From: Terriglobus aquaticus
GTDB taxonomy: Bacteria; Acidobacteriota; Terriglobia; Terriglobales; Acidobacteriaceae
DNA length: 64,000 nt
Direction: 5' to 3'
Assembly (NCBI RefSeq): GCF_025685415.1
Contig: NZ_JAGSYB010000001.1
Location: 930,001 to 994,000, forward strand
Position 1 is the first letter of the stretch. Each line of letters opens with the position of its first letter. A program made the position numbers and the translations under genes. This document shows positions 10,101 to 17,028 of the stretch, piece after piece. The notes beneath the pieces were generated by a model. It did not search any database and was not told the DNA's origin. It saw only the letters and a list, made by a program, of their open reading frames with translations.

Positions 10101-11418
10101 CGCGGGGCCTCAGCCGGCTTCGCTGGTGGTGAGCTTTCCGTCTCCGCTTGCGTCGGTTTCGTCCGCGCTGACGTGCACGGGAGCGACGTCCGCGGCGCCG
10201 GGCGCCAGCCTGTCGCCGGCGACGCAGGATTTCGGCAGCCTGACGGTGGGCGCGACGAGTGCGACGGAGACGTTCACGCTCGCGAGTACCGGTACGGCGG
10301 CACTAAATCTGCAGTCCATCGCAATCGGCGGTACGGATGCGTCGAGTTTCGTGATCACGGGTGGAAGCTGCTCCACGGCGCAACACGCTACGGTGCGGTC
10401 CGCGCGAGGTGGGGTGCGAAGCGCGGCGGCGGTGGCGGCAGGGGCATCGTGCACAGTCACGGTGGTATTTACGCCGGGGCATAGCGGGGCTTCGTCGGCG
10501 ACGCTAAGCATCACGGATGACGCGGGCACGCAGACTTCGGCGCTGACAGGGACGGGGAATGCGGTAGTGACGACTCCACAGGCGGCGCTGACACCGGGCA
10601 CCGGTGGGTTCGGCGCGGTGAGCGTGGGCGCCAGTGGAGCGGTGCAGACGTTTACGCTGAGCAACCCGGGAACGGCGACGCTGGCGATTACGTCCATCGG
10701 CATTGCCGGGCCGAATGCGAGCAGCTTCCCGATGCAGGGGAACACGTGCGGAGCGAGCCTGGCCGCGGGTGCGAGTTGCACGGTGATGATCGGGTTCACG
10801 CCCGCTGCCGCTGGTGCCGTGATCGCGACGCTAACGGTGGTGGATGCGGTTGGAACCCAGACGGCGGCGTTGTCCGGCAGTGGAACGGCGGTGGTGACTG
10901 CGCCCTCCGACTTCACCTTGGCGGTGACGCCGAGAGCGGAGACGGGCGCGCGCGGTGCAGCGATGGTGTACACCGTACAGCTACAGTCGGTGACTGCCGC
11001 AAATCCGTTCACCAGTGCGGTGGCGCTCTCGGTGGACGGCTTGCCAGCGGGTGCGAGGGCGACATTTGCACCGGCGGCGGTGGTGCCGGGAACGTCGCAG
11101 CCTGCGGCGAGCCAGATGACGGTCACGGTTCCGGTGTTGTCGGCCGAGGCGATCCCGGTGCAACGCAACGGAGGCGTACCAGCGGAGCGGCTGGCCTGCT
11201 TGCTGGCTCCGGTTGGACTCGCGGCAGCGGCACTGCGGCGAAGGCGTTTCGCCCCTCGATGGCTGGCGCTGCTGTGCCTTGTCGGCATTGGCTTCACGGT
11301 GACGGGTTGCGGATCCGGAACGGGATTCGGGCTGCCGGCATCGAGCTCGACGCTGACGGTGACGGGCACGAGCGGACCGATCACGCATACGGCCACAGTC
11401 ACGCTGACGGTGCGGTAG
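7171..11418 (+). CDS. Giant secreted NHL-repeat / Ig-like / choice-of-anchor-D protein
   Basis: Surface or secreted protein of 1415 residues. The ATG at 7171 has AGGAG 7 bp upstream; longer in-frame starts add only hydrophilic residues. Order: signal/TM segment (about 22-50); bacterial Ig-like domain (about 52-150, VSLRPANPTFADTVTVTV and SYGGDANFQATDS); a long NHL/SMP-30-like beta-propeller region (about 155-775, repeated VAVDGGGNVF, LAVDGSGTLYVAD, IAVDAGGNVFVAD); four choice-of-anchor-D repeats (DNA about 9508-9830, 9877-10190, 10210-10555 and 10585-10900, each with FGxV near the start and GASC/GSSC); another Ig-like segment; then a C-terminal tail of helix, RRRR, helix, TGCGSG (C1380) and a short beta strand. 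Repeat 3 carries a basic insertion (AQHATVRSARGGVRSA). It is downstream of the CPxC gene and upstream of a beta-barrel. Probably a cell-surface adhesin or scaffold (inference). Confidence 0.85.
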   Translation: MKCKVFSEAPAQGSNAGRFGQVGRAARLAIGVVLLAIAGLSLAGPAGAQAATSAAVSLRPANPTFADTVTVTVTVAGAGGHVPTGTVTYSVDGGTAQTVTVGTRGANGVAFLQVAPQRPGSHTLAVSYGGDANFQATDSQTTPFTVTDLPVAVIGGIYALNPFVYTHVQNNGWSSYGISGVAVDGGGNVFLAYGLTGTTPDPGLAEISADLNYHVLPATGLGRDLQLAVDGSGTLYVADPNNSRVMKYTAAAGLTALNITGLQHPTSLSYEASSNALYVIDTGLGGVIRYDLRAGTQTTVFSGVTGLDMPVTTDGAGGLYYAVGFTPYFRATNGTVTPIFGEFNLGLFEGFNDQIQGLAYDTRRHWLYVAIEGASPVASTFVLDADGHVRNRFPNGQREGLDTANQIAVSGDGTVYGTSEVFTPGAAANLGPDQGLAPSDSAVLMQSYAAANMAGVQGAFSSLILESHHEPGIGTASWIDLDNQNPVTGASLPIPVYGIGLRQWLASTPGNAASLQMSVGRAGGIAYSAPYRGYGDTIYASDQAVNQVVFTQYEPNTDGTLTFYRSGTAPFTGLVQPGQLAAIGSGYVWVMDQGAASGGTRILRLDPSNVQTVAYSAATGDPAGLLSNVTAFTADGATKLFLAGTENGTGVVAEIDSLGLEQQIATGLGTPAAIAVDAGGNVFVADTAGTLVRVDHHSGAVTTLATGLPLATGISLDPSGTVYLASAGAPAVVTVDPSGSKGSLPVPGVTNAAFAVEDYTGNLHVVDGTTGTAVAYVRSVYNIVNFGNVAVNTSATHNATLTNVGNVASPALQLVQATGTPFTIAAGATNGCPVQGSSQAGLAVGASCQVALTYAPTAVHSDSAQITVNSDIEAPTYNYGLLSSEYFQVQGAGVANAGAPVPVLTPATLAFGNVTETRTSAVSVATLTNTGNAALTVSGIALTGTSAGSYQQTATTCGGTLAAGSSCTISLTCTPNSAGPQPASLVVSFPSPLASVSSALTCTGATSAAPGASLSPATQDFGSLTVGATSATETFTLASTGTAALNLQSIAIGGTDASSFVITGGSCSTAQHATVRSARGGVRSAAAVAAGASCTVTVVFTPGHSGASSATLSITDDAGTQTSALTGTGNAVVTTPQAALTPGTGGFGAVSVGASGAVQTFTLSNPGTATLAITSIGIAGPNASSFPMQGNTCGASLAAGASCTVMIGFTPAAAGAVIATLTVVDAVGTQTAALSGSGTAVVTAPSDFTLAVTPRAETGARGAAMVYTVQLQSVTAANPFTSAVALSVDGLPAGARATFAPAAVVPGTSQPAASQMTVTVPVLSAEAIPVQRNGGVPAERLACLLAPVGLAAAALRRRRFAPRWLALLCLVGIGFTVTGCGSGTGFGLPASSSTLTVTGTSGPITHTATVTLTVR

Positions 11419-11484
11419 CCCGCCATTAGAGCGCTGCCGCAGCGAGCGGCAGCAAATCGCCAGAACGCGCGCGAAGGAGACCAG

Positions 11485-12087
11485 ATGTTGTTGAGAACGA
11501 TAGGAAAGTGGATGGGTCGGAAGGAGCTTGGCTGCAAGGGTGTGTGGCTTGCTGCGCTCCTCGGTGTGGCGGCGATGCCGGCGGCGGCGCAGCGGCACGA
11601 GGTCGAGGTGGGCGCGACGTATACGTACGTGCGCACCAACCTGGTGCCTGGGTGCAACTGCTTTGGGACGCAGGGTGGCAGCGGCCTCTTCACGGTCCGG
11701 CTGTCGCCCACGTGGCAGGCGCTGGGCGAGGTGGACGTGACGCACCGCGCTGACATTACAGCGAACGGGTATGACCTGACGCAGACGGTGTTCACCGGTG
11801 GAGCGCGCTACACGCCGGCCTGGATGCGGGTACGAGTTCGTCCGTTTGGCGACGTGCTGGTGGGTGGAGCGCATGCTGGCGGCAGCCTGGCCCCCAACAA
11901 CACGGGGCTGGGCGGAGCCTTCGCATTTGCGTTTCAAACGGGAGGCGGCCTGCAGGTTTCGATGCGGCGGTGGAGCATCGTGCCGTTGGATGCGGACTAC
12001 CTCCTGACGACGTTTCAGAACGGTACAGGGGCTAACCGGCAGAACGATCTTCGGCTTTCCGCTGGGGTGATGTTCCGGATCCGGTGA
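11485..12087 (+). CDS. Small outer-membrane beta-barrel protein
   Basis: A 200-residue protein with a signal peptide (hydrophobic GVWLAALLGVAAMPAAAQ, cut after about residue 35), followed by alternating beta-strand patterns typical of an eight-stranded barrel (VEVGATYTYVRTNL, LFTVRLSPTWQALGEVDV, FAFAFQTGGGLQVSM) and a terminal strand ending LSAGVMFRIR. The penultimate and last residues (Ile, Arg) are not the classic terminal aromatic. The start has GGAG 6 bp upstream. It lies 66 bp after the giant surface protein and before the S8 protease, all on the same strand, so a joint role at the outer membrane is plausible. No enzymatic motif is seen; it resembles the OmpA/OmpW-like general barrel class. 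Confidence 0.75.
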   Translation: MLLRTIGKWMGRKELGCKGVWLAALLGVAAMPAAAQRHEVEVGATYTYVRTNLVPGCNCFGTQGGSGLFTVRLSPTWQALGEVDVTHRADITANGYDLTQTVFTGGARYTPAWMRVRVRPFGDVLVGGAHAGGSLAPNNTGLGGAFAFAFQTGGGLQVSMRRWSIVPLDADYLLTTFQNGTGANRQNDLRLSAGVMFRIR

Positions 12088-12108
12088 GTGTGCGTGCCGG
12101 TCTGAAGC

Positions 12109-12155
12109 TTCCCGGGTGCAGCGGCGAGCCTGCTGGCCTCCGCCGCGCCCGGGAA
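12109..12155 (+). terminator. GC-rich hairpin between barrel and protease genes
   Basis: TTCCCGGG (12109-12116) pairs with CCCGGGAA (12148-12155), and an inner GCGGCG (12121-12126) pairs with CGCCGC (12141-12146) around a 14-base loop. The stem is strong but no T-run follows, so this is either a rho-independent-like pause, an mRNA 3' stabiliser or a processing site between the two genes rather than a classic terminator. Confidence 0.4.
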
Positions 12156-12263
12156 AGTACATGCAAGTCGCGGGTCGAAGCGAGCGGATGCGTGTGAAGA
12201 TGATGGCCGTTGGAGCCAAAGCTGCGAACGTGGCGGACTGTGCCGCCGGGAAGAGGGATAAAA

Positions 12264-14135
12264 ATGCGAGTTTCTCATGGGATTGCAATGATGTTGCTCG
12301 TGGCGCTGCCGGTCGGTGCGCAATCGCCTGACGGGCGGCCGCACATTGCGAAGGAGGCAGACCTGCCGCGGATCAGCTATCCGGTGAGCGGGACGGCGCA
12401 AGAGCTGCTGCAGATGCCGAAGTCACGGTTCCTGCAGTTCGCGGCGCCGGTGGAAGCGGATATGCGAAAGATCCAGGCGCAGTACCAGATTGACGATCAC
12501 ACAACATTGGCCGCGATGCTGGAGGCAGAGGTGAACGTCTTGGTGCTTCGGGGCGGTCACGACCAGGAGGCGCTGGACCTGATCGCGCGCATCCGTTCGC
12601 TGGAGGATAAGCCGGCGGAGAAGCTGACGGCCGACCTGGGAACCGAGGTGTTTTTGCGGGCGCGGATGGCCGGTGGCGGAGCATCGGAAGCGTGCCCCAA
12701 GGCGGAGCCGGCTCTGTATGCCAAGACATTGCAGGGTCTGCCGTGGGAGACGGTTGCGCCGGCTGTACGGGAACTGCGGATGCGCAATCAGGTGGTCACG
12801 CCGTCATTCCTGGCGGGCATGGTGGACGCGCAGATCGGCCCCGCTCTGGCTCGGCAGCATGCCCTGACGTTGGGAGATGCGCAGTTCGTGATCGACATTC
12901 GGGGTTTTCTGGAGACGATGGCGCCGTGCAAGGCGGTGGTGCTGCCGGTGCTGGAAACCTACATGGCGGCACACCAGACGCAGAAGCCGGACATCTGGGC
13001 GGCGCGCGAGGTGACTCTGACGGACGCGGACCGGCTGACGCCGGTACCTGTGGCCATCTGGGATTCGGGCATCGATCTGCAACTGTTTCCTGGGCGGCTC
13101 TACACGAATCCGTCGCCCGGACGGGACGAGGATCCGCATGGGATTGCGTGGGACGTTTTCGACGACCGCACCCATGGTCCGCTGATTCCTTTGCCCGCGG
13201 ACATCCAGCAGCAGTACGCGGAGCAGGTCCGGCTGATGGAGGGTGTGGGCGATCTGCAGAACGGGACGGACAGCCCGGCTGCGAGTGCGCTAAGGGCGCG
13301 GCTGGCGGCCATGTCTCCCGCGGAGACGCGCGCGTTCTTTGACACGCAGGCCATAGTCGGCGGATACGCGCATGGGACGCATGTGACCGGCATTGCGGCG
13401 CGCGGCAATCCCGCGATCCGGCTGGCCTACGCGCGCATGACGTACGACAACGGCAACCCGCACCAGCCACCGAGCGAAGCGCTCTCGCGGAAGTCGGCCG
13501 CGGCCATGACCGAGAGTGTGGCCTGGTTCAAGGCGCAGGGCATCCGAGTGGTGAACATGAGCTGGTGGGACAGGCCGTCAAACTTTGAGAAGGACTTGGC
13601 GGACAACGGCATCGGCAAGGAAGACACGGAACGCAAGGCGATGGCGCGGCACCTGTTCGGCATGGAGCGGGATGCGCTGTACGCGGCAATTCAGGGCGCG
13701 CCGGACATCCTGTTTGTGACGATCGCCGGAAACAACAACGTGGACAACGCGTTTGAGGAGTGCATGCCGTCGTCGTTTGTGCTGCCCAACCTGATTGTGA
13801 CCGGGGCAGTGGACCAGGCGGGCGAGCCCACCGGCTTCACCAGCTATGGCGACAATGTGGCCGTGGACGCGAACGGATACGCCGTGCCGAGCGTGGTTCC
13901 GGGCGGGGCGACGGTGCGGGACAGTGGAACCAGCATGGCAGCACCGCAGGTGACGAACCTGGCGGCAAAGCTGCTGGCGGTGGACCCGAAACTGACGCCT
14001 CCCGAGTTGATTTCGCTGATCCGGGAGGGAGCGACCACCAGCGCGGACGGCAAGCGGCACCTGATCGATCCTCAGCGTTCCATGGCGCTGCTGAAGGCGA
14101 AGATGGGCGTGTCGACGCAGGCCATGATGCAGTAG
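12264..14135 (+). CDS. Secreted subtilisin-like serine protease (S8) with long N-terminal region
   Basis: Exported S8 peptidase of 623 residues from the ATG at 12264, chosen because it gives a clean signal peptide (RVSHGIAMMLLVALPVGAQ). The catalytic triad is visible: D267 (VAIWDSGID), H370 (YAHGTHVTGIA) and S557 (DSGTSMAAP), with the oxyanion Asn at about 490 (TIAGNNN). Two features are unusual. About 230 residues of helical, repeat-like sequence precede the catalytic domain with no obvious I9 propeptide, and the D-to-H spacing is about 100 residues against a usual 30-50, the insert containing a conserved-looking DEDPHGIAWDVFDD. It may process the neighbouring giant surface protein or itself (inference). 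It is the last gene before the tRNA-Leu end of the putative island. Confidence 0.9.
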   Translation: MRVSHGIAMMLLVALPVGAQSPDGRPHIAKEADLPRISYPVSGTAQELLQMPKSRFLQFAAPVEADMRKIQAQYQIDDHTTLAAMLEAEVNVLVLRGGHDQEALDLIARIRSLEDKPAEKLTADLGTEVFLRARMAGGGASEACPKAEPALYAKTLQGLPWETVAPAVRELRMRNQVVTPSFLAGMVDAQIGPALARQHALTLGDAQFVIDIRGFLETMAPCKAVVLPVLETYMAAHQTQKPDIWAAREVTLTDADRLTPVPVAIWDSGIDLQLFPGRLYTNPSPGRDEDPHGIAWDVFDDRTHGPLIPLPADIQQQYAEQVRLMEGVGDLQNGTDSPAASALRARLAAMSPAETRAFFDTQAIVGGYAHGTHVTGIAARGNPAIRLAYARMTYDNGNPHQPPSEALSRKSAAAMTESVAWFKAQGIRVVNMSWWDRPSNFEKDLADNGIGKEDTERKAMARHLFGMERDALYAAIQGAPDILFVTIAGNNNVDNAFEECMPSSFVLPNLIVTGAVDQAGEPTGFTSYGDNVAVDANGYAVPSVVPGGATVRDSGTSMAAPQVTNLAAKLLAVDPKLTPPELISLIREGATTSADGKRHLIDPQRSMALLKAKMGVSTQAMMQ

Positions 14136-14165
14136 CGGCACGGTGAATCCCGGAGCCACATAGAG

Positions 14166-14187
14166 TGTGCGGACGCCAGTCCGCACA
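14166..14187 (+). terminator. Perfect 9-bp hairpin after the protease gene
   Basis: TGTGCGGAC (14166-14174), loop GCCA, GTCCGCACA (14179-14187), 30 bp beyond the protease stop. The position suits a 3' end, though there is no T-tract. The surrounding 14136-14416 (281 bp) holds no gene. Confidence 0.45.
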
Positions 14188-14365
14188 TACGTTGTAGCGC
14201 CAGGCATTCAACGCCCGTGATCCACGGCAGAAACCCAGGCGCTTGCCGGGGCCGAATAAGTGGCAAAGGCTTCAGCGGTAGTTGCGCATCGTCGCGTCGT
14301 CGCTGCCTTCCTGGGCATCGGAGTTCCGTCCGCGGAACGAAATGACACAAGCCGCAGAAGCGGTA

Positions 14366-14392
14366 TAGCTCGCCCTGAGTGCTGGCGAGCTA
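14366..14392 (-). terminator. Perfect 9-bp hairpin downstream of tRNA-Leu
   Basis: TAGCTCGCC (14366-14374) and GGCGAGCTA (14384-14392) form a perfect stem with a 9-base loop, 25 bp beyond the encoded CCA end of the minus-strand tRNA. It could end tRNA transcription, or be a recombination-associated palindrome, given that the tRNA is a likely integration site. No T-run follows on either strand. Confidence 0.35.
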
Positions 14393-14416
14393 AGCGAAAC
14401 ATAGAAGGAGTCTTGC

Positions 14417-14505
14417 TGGTGCCCGGAGGGGGACTTGAACCCCCACGACCGGTTAAGGTCTGCGGATTTTAAGTCCGCTGTGTCTGCCGATTTCACCATC
14501 CGGGC
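14417..14505 (-). tRNA. tRNA-Leu(UAA), CCA encoded
   Basis: Cloverleaf on the minus strand: acceptor GCCCGGA/TCCGGGC, D-arm with AAATCGGCAGACAC, anticodon stem GCGGA/TCCGC with loop CTTAAAA (anticodon TAA at 14471-14469), long class II variable arm (AGACCTTAACCGGTCG), T-arm GGGGGTTCAAGTCCCCC, discriminator A and encoded CCA (14419-14417). Its 5' end is 14 bp after the ATP-grasp stop on the same strand. Its 3' half is duplicated at 4141-4179. Confidence 0.97.
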
Positions 14506-14519
14506 GTGTTGCAGGGCCG

Positions 14520-15524
14520 TTAGCGAGAGCCCGCCAACGCCTGTTGCTGCGTCTTTGCGGCTTCCGCTTCCAACCAGTCGACAAGCTTCACGAACGGATC
14601 GAAGCCGATCACGTTCACGCCGTCCGCGACGAAGTTCGAAAGCGCGTTCGTGTCGTAGTAGAGCAGGGAACCGTCTCGATCGTCGACGATGTATTCAATG
14701 CCGCCGATCTCGATGCCGGACGCAGCCATGATCTGCTCGACCTGCGCGATGACATCGGCTGGCGGCTCATACGCTTCCACGCGGATGCCGGACTTGGGAG
14801 CGTCGATCGCACACGCGGCCCGGTTCAGCTCCACACCGCCCGTGGTGCGGCAGATGTCCGCGGGGCACAGGTCAAAGGTCTCGCCGGTGATGTGAACCTT
14901 GATGGCGTAGAGATATTTGCCATTGAGCACCTCTACGCGGACGATGTGCTGGCCGCGGGCGGGGATGAACTCTTGCACCAGCGCCGTGGAGTCCAGGCCA
15001 AAGGCGAGTTCGCCGCGGTCGGCAGCGCGCTGCAGATCGTCGGCGCGGTCGAAACGGGTAACACCGGCGCCGGAACCGCCGATGTTCGGCTTGACCACCA
15101 CGGGCCAGCGCAGGCCGGCGGTCGCCTTGACGGCCTGCGACGCACGATGGATGACCGCGGCCTTGGGGTAGGGCAGGTTGAGCGAGTCGAGCAGAGAGAG
15201 TTGTGAAGCCTTCGACAGCTCGGAGCGGAAGGCCTTCACGCCGTTGATCACGCGTACGCCGCGCATCTCCAGGTGTTCCAGAAAGCCGACGGTGTAGAAA
15301 ATTTGATCGCCGTGATCGCGATTCCAGGCCGATGGACTCATGCGGTTGAAGACCAGCGAGTAGAGTTCTTCGGGGTGATCGTCTGGCGTGTAGCTGTGCT
15401 CCACCGCGTCGAGCTTCAGATAGTTGGTGCCGCGGCGATCCAGCTCAGCAAACAGCGGCTTGAACCAGTTCGGCTGTTCGTAGTAGATCGCAATCGGCTT
15501 CTGGTGCGAGGCTTCGTTCGGCAT
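14520..15524 (-). CDS. ATP-grasp family ligase of unknown substrate
   Basis: A 334-residue cytoplasmic protein from the ATG at 15524 (GGAG 9 bp upstream); a longer TTG start at 15542 is less likely. The ATP-grasp core is visible: WPVVVKPNIGGSGAGV (nucleotide-binding lysine and flexible glycine loop), LVQEFIPA, and the metal-binding end IGGIEYIVDDRDGSLLYYDTNAL. The N-terminal 110 residues form the pre-ATP-grasp fold (IAIYYEQPNWFKPLF). Members of this RimK/D-Ala-D-Ala-ligase-like class join a carboxylate to an amine using ATP, but the substrate cannot be read here. It is followed directly by tRNA-Leu and preceded by the FAD oxidoreductase, both on the same strand. Confidence 0.8.
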   Translation of the reverse strand: MPNEASHQKPIAIYYEQPNWFKPLFAELDRRGTNYLKLDAVEHSYTPDDHPEELYSLVFNRMSPSAWNRDHGDQIFYTVGFLEHLEMRGVRVINGVKAFRSELSKASQLSLLDSLNLPYPKAAVIHRASQAVKATAGLRWPVVVKPNIGGSGAGVTRFDRADDLQRAADRGELAFGLDSTALVQEFIPARGQHIVRVEVLNGKYLYAIKVHITGETFDLCPADICRTTGGVELNRAACAIDAPKSGIRVEAYEPPADVIAQVEQIMAASGIEIGGIEYIVDDRDGSLLYYDTNALSNFVADGVNVIGFDPFVKLVDWLEAEAAKTQQQALAGSR

Positions 15525-15577
15525 CGGGGCGGGCTCCTTCAAGGCACGGTGAGGCGCAACGCCTCTGCCTGTTCAGT

Positions 15578-17017
15578 TTAGCGTTGCGGCCGCAGTGGCG
15601 GCAGTGGAATGCCCAGGTGAAGCGCTGCGGCCTCGGCGGCCAGGGCACCACACATGCCGTGCACACCTCCTGCTGGGGGTGTGGAGGAACTGCACAGAAA
15701 GACGCCGGGCACGGGTGTAGAGTAGGGCGGCAGCTTGGGCCGCCGCAGCAGTTGCGACAACTCCATGGCTCCGCCGGAGACATCGCCTCCCAGCAGGTTG
15801 GGGTTCCATGCCTCCATCTGTGGAGCGGTGCGCGTGTTACGGGCAAGAATCACGTCGCGGAAGCCGGGCGCGAAGCGCTCGACTTGAGCCTCGATGGCAG
15901 GAGTCATGTCACGCGTACTGCCGTTGGGAACGTGGCAGTACGCCCATGCGGTGTGCTTGCCGGCGGGCGCGCGAGAGGGGTCGAACAGGCTGGGCTGCGA
16001 GAGCAGAACGAACGGCCGATCGTTGTCCCGACCTTCAAAGGCATCCACTTCTGAGGCGACGATCTCCTGTTCCGAGCCGCCTAGGTGGATTGTTCCCGCA
16101 CGTCGGCAGAGATCGTTCTGCCAGGGGATTGGGCTGCTCAGGGCCCAGTCGATCTTGCAGATGCCCGGGCCCCGGCGAAACTTCACGTAGGGGCGGCGGC
16201 GGTCCAGCGGAAGGCTCTCGCCGGCAAGCTGCAGGAACTGCTGCGGCGTCACGTCCAGCAGGGTGCAGTCCGCCGGCGGGAGATCGTCAACGGAGGAGAC
16301 CCAGTGATTTGTCTCGACGGTGCCTCTAAACGATCCGAGCACACCCACAAGCGCATCTGCAACGGCCTGCGACCCTCCTCGCGCGATCGGCCAGCCGCCG
16401 GTATGGGCCGTTGCCCCCAGCACCAGGGCGACCGCACTGGTGGCCAGCGAATCCAGAGGTACCACCGCGTGCGCCGCCAAGCCCGCGAAGAGCGTGCGAG
16501 CGCGATCGGTGCGGAAATGTGACCGCGCCAGCGTCGTAGCCGGCTGGAATGCCTTCAGGCCGAATCCGGCCAGCGCAAACGGATGACGCGGGAGATGGAA
16601 GATCGGACCGAGGACTTCGTAGATCAGGTCGTGCCAGGCCCGAACAATGTTCTGCATCAGGTCGCGATAGGCCTCGCCATCTTCGCGCAGGTGGTTGGCT
16701 GTTTCTTCTAAGGAATGGAACAGTGCGACAGCATCGCCGTTCGGCAACGGGTGAGCGAGCGGAATCTCCGGCTCGATCCAATCGAGCCCGTGCCGGGCAA
16801 GCGGGAGTGAGCGCAGGAAGGGCGACGCCACGGCCATAGGGAAGACGGCAGCGCCGATATCGTGACGGAAGCCGGGCAGCGTGGCTGCTTCTGTGCGCAA
16901 GCTGCCGCCCGCCACCGTATGGCCTTCGAAGACTCGGACACGCACTCCCTGCCGGGCGAGCGCAATTGCGGCACTGAGACCATTGGGACCGCTCCCGACG
17001 ACGTTCGCGAGCTTCAT
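15578..17017 (-). CDS. FAD-dependent oxidoreductase, phytoene-desaturase/PYROXD2-like
   Basis: A 479-residue flavoprotein. The N-terminus carries the Rossmann FAD motif VVGSGPNGLSAAIALA (residues 6-21) with the acidic residue of the second strand at VRVFEGH, then GGSLRTE and PGFRHDIGAAVFP typical of CrtI/PYROXD2 relatives. The C-terminus carries the second FAD contact (GVFLCSSSTPPAGGVHGMCG). These enzymes desaturate or isomerise polyprenoid-like substrates or act on quinone-type compounds; without other carotenoid genes nearby the substrate is unknown. The motif at residue 6 fixes the start to the ATG at 17017. That leaves only 11 bp to the divergent apbE start, so its promoter must lie inside apbE, or a leader was missed. 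Confidence 0.85.
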   Translation of the reverse strand: MKLANVVGSGPNGLSAAIALARQGVRVRVFEGHTVAGGSLRTEAATLPGFRHDIGAAVFPMAVASPFLRSLPLARHGLDWIEPEIPLAHPLPNGDAVALFHSLEETANHLREDGEAYRDLMQNIVRAWHDLIYEVLGPIFHLPRHPFALAGFGLKAFQPATTLARSHFRTDRARTLFAGLAAHAVVPLDSLATSAVALVLGATAHTGGWPIARGGSQAVADALVGVLGSFRGTVETNHWVSSVDDLPPADCTLLDVTPQQFLQLAGESLPLDRRRPYVKFRRGPGICKIDWALSSPIPWQNDLCRRAGTIHLGGSEQEIVASEVDAFEGRDNDRPFVLLSQPSLFDPSRAPAGKHTAWAYCHVPNGSTRDMTPAIEAQVERFAPGFRDVILARNTRTAPQMEAWNPNLLGGDVSGGAMELSQLLRRPKLPPYSTPVPGVFLCSSSTPPAGGVHGMCGALAAEAAALHLGIPLPPLRPQR

Positions 17018-17028
17018 ACTAGTGTGGG

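Larger units (their letters stand above)
4141..14469. mobile_element. Putative genomic island bounded by tRNA-Leu 3'-half repeats
   Basis: The interval lies between the tRNA-Leu remnant and the intact gene, with the polarity expected for insertion into the tRNA 3' half: the tRNA on the minus strand, cargo beyond its 3' end, and the displaced half at the far end in the same orientation. Cargo is five genes: a wHTH-TM-TPR regulator, a small CPxC protein, a 1415-residue surface protein, a beta-barrel and an S8 protease. By eye these genes favour G-ending codons (gcg, acg, gtg) more than the arginine and accBC genes. No integrase is present, so if this was an element it has decayed or was mobilised in trans. 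The call rests on the repeat alone. Confidence 0.4.

Noticed and set aside
10110-11795. A 561-codon open frame antisense to the giant surface protein
   Set aside because: Composition is Ala/Val/Pro-rich shadow sequence with no motif, while the plus strand has a clear signal peptide and repeat domains.
15525-15542. TTG start of the ATP-grasp gene at 15542
   Set aside because: The ATG at 15524 has a better SD, and the extra six residues overlap that SD.
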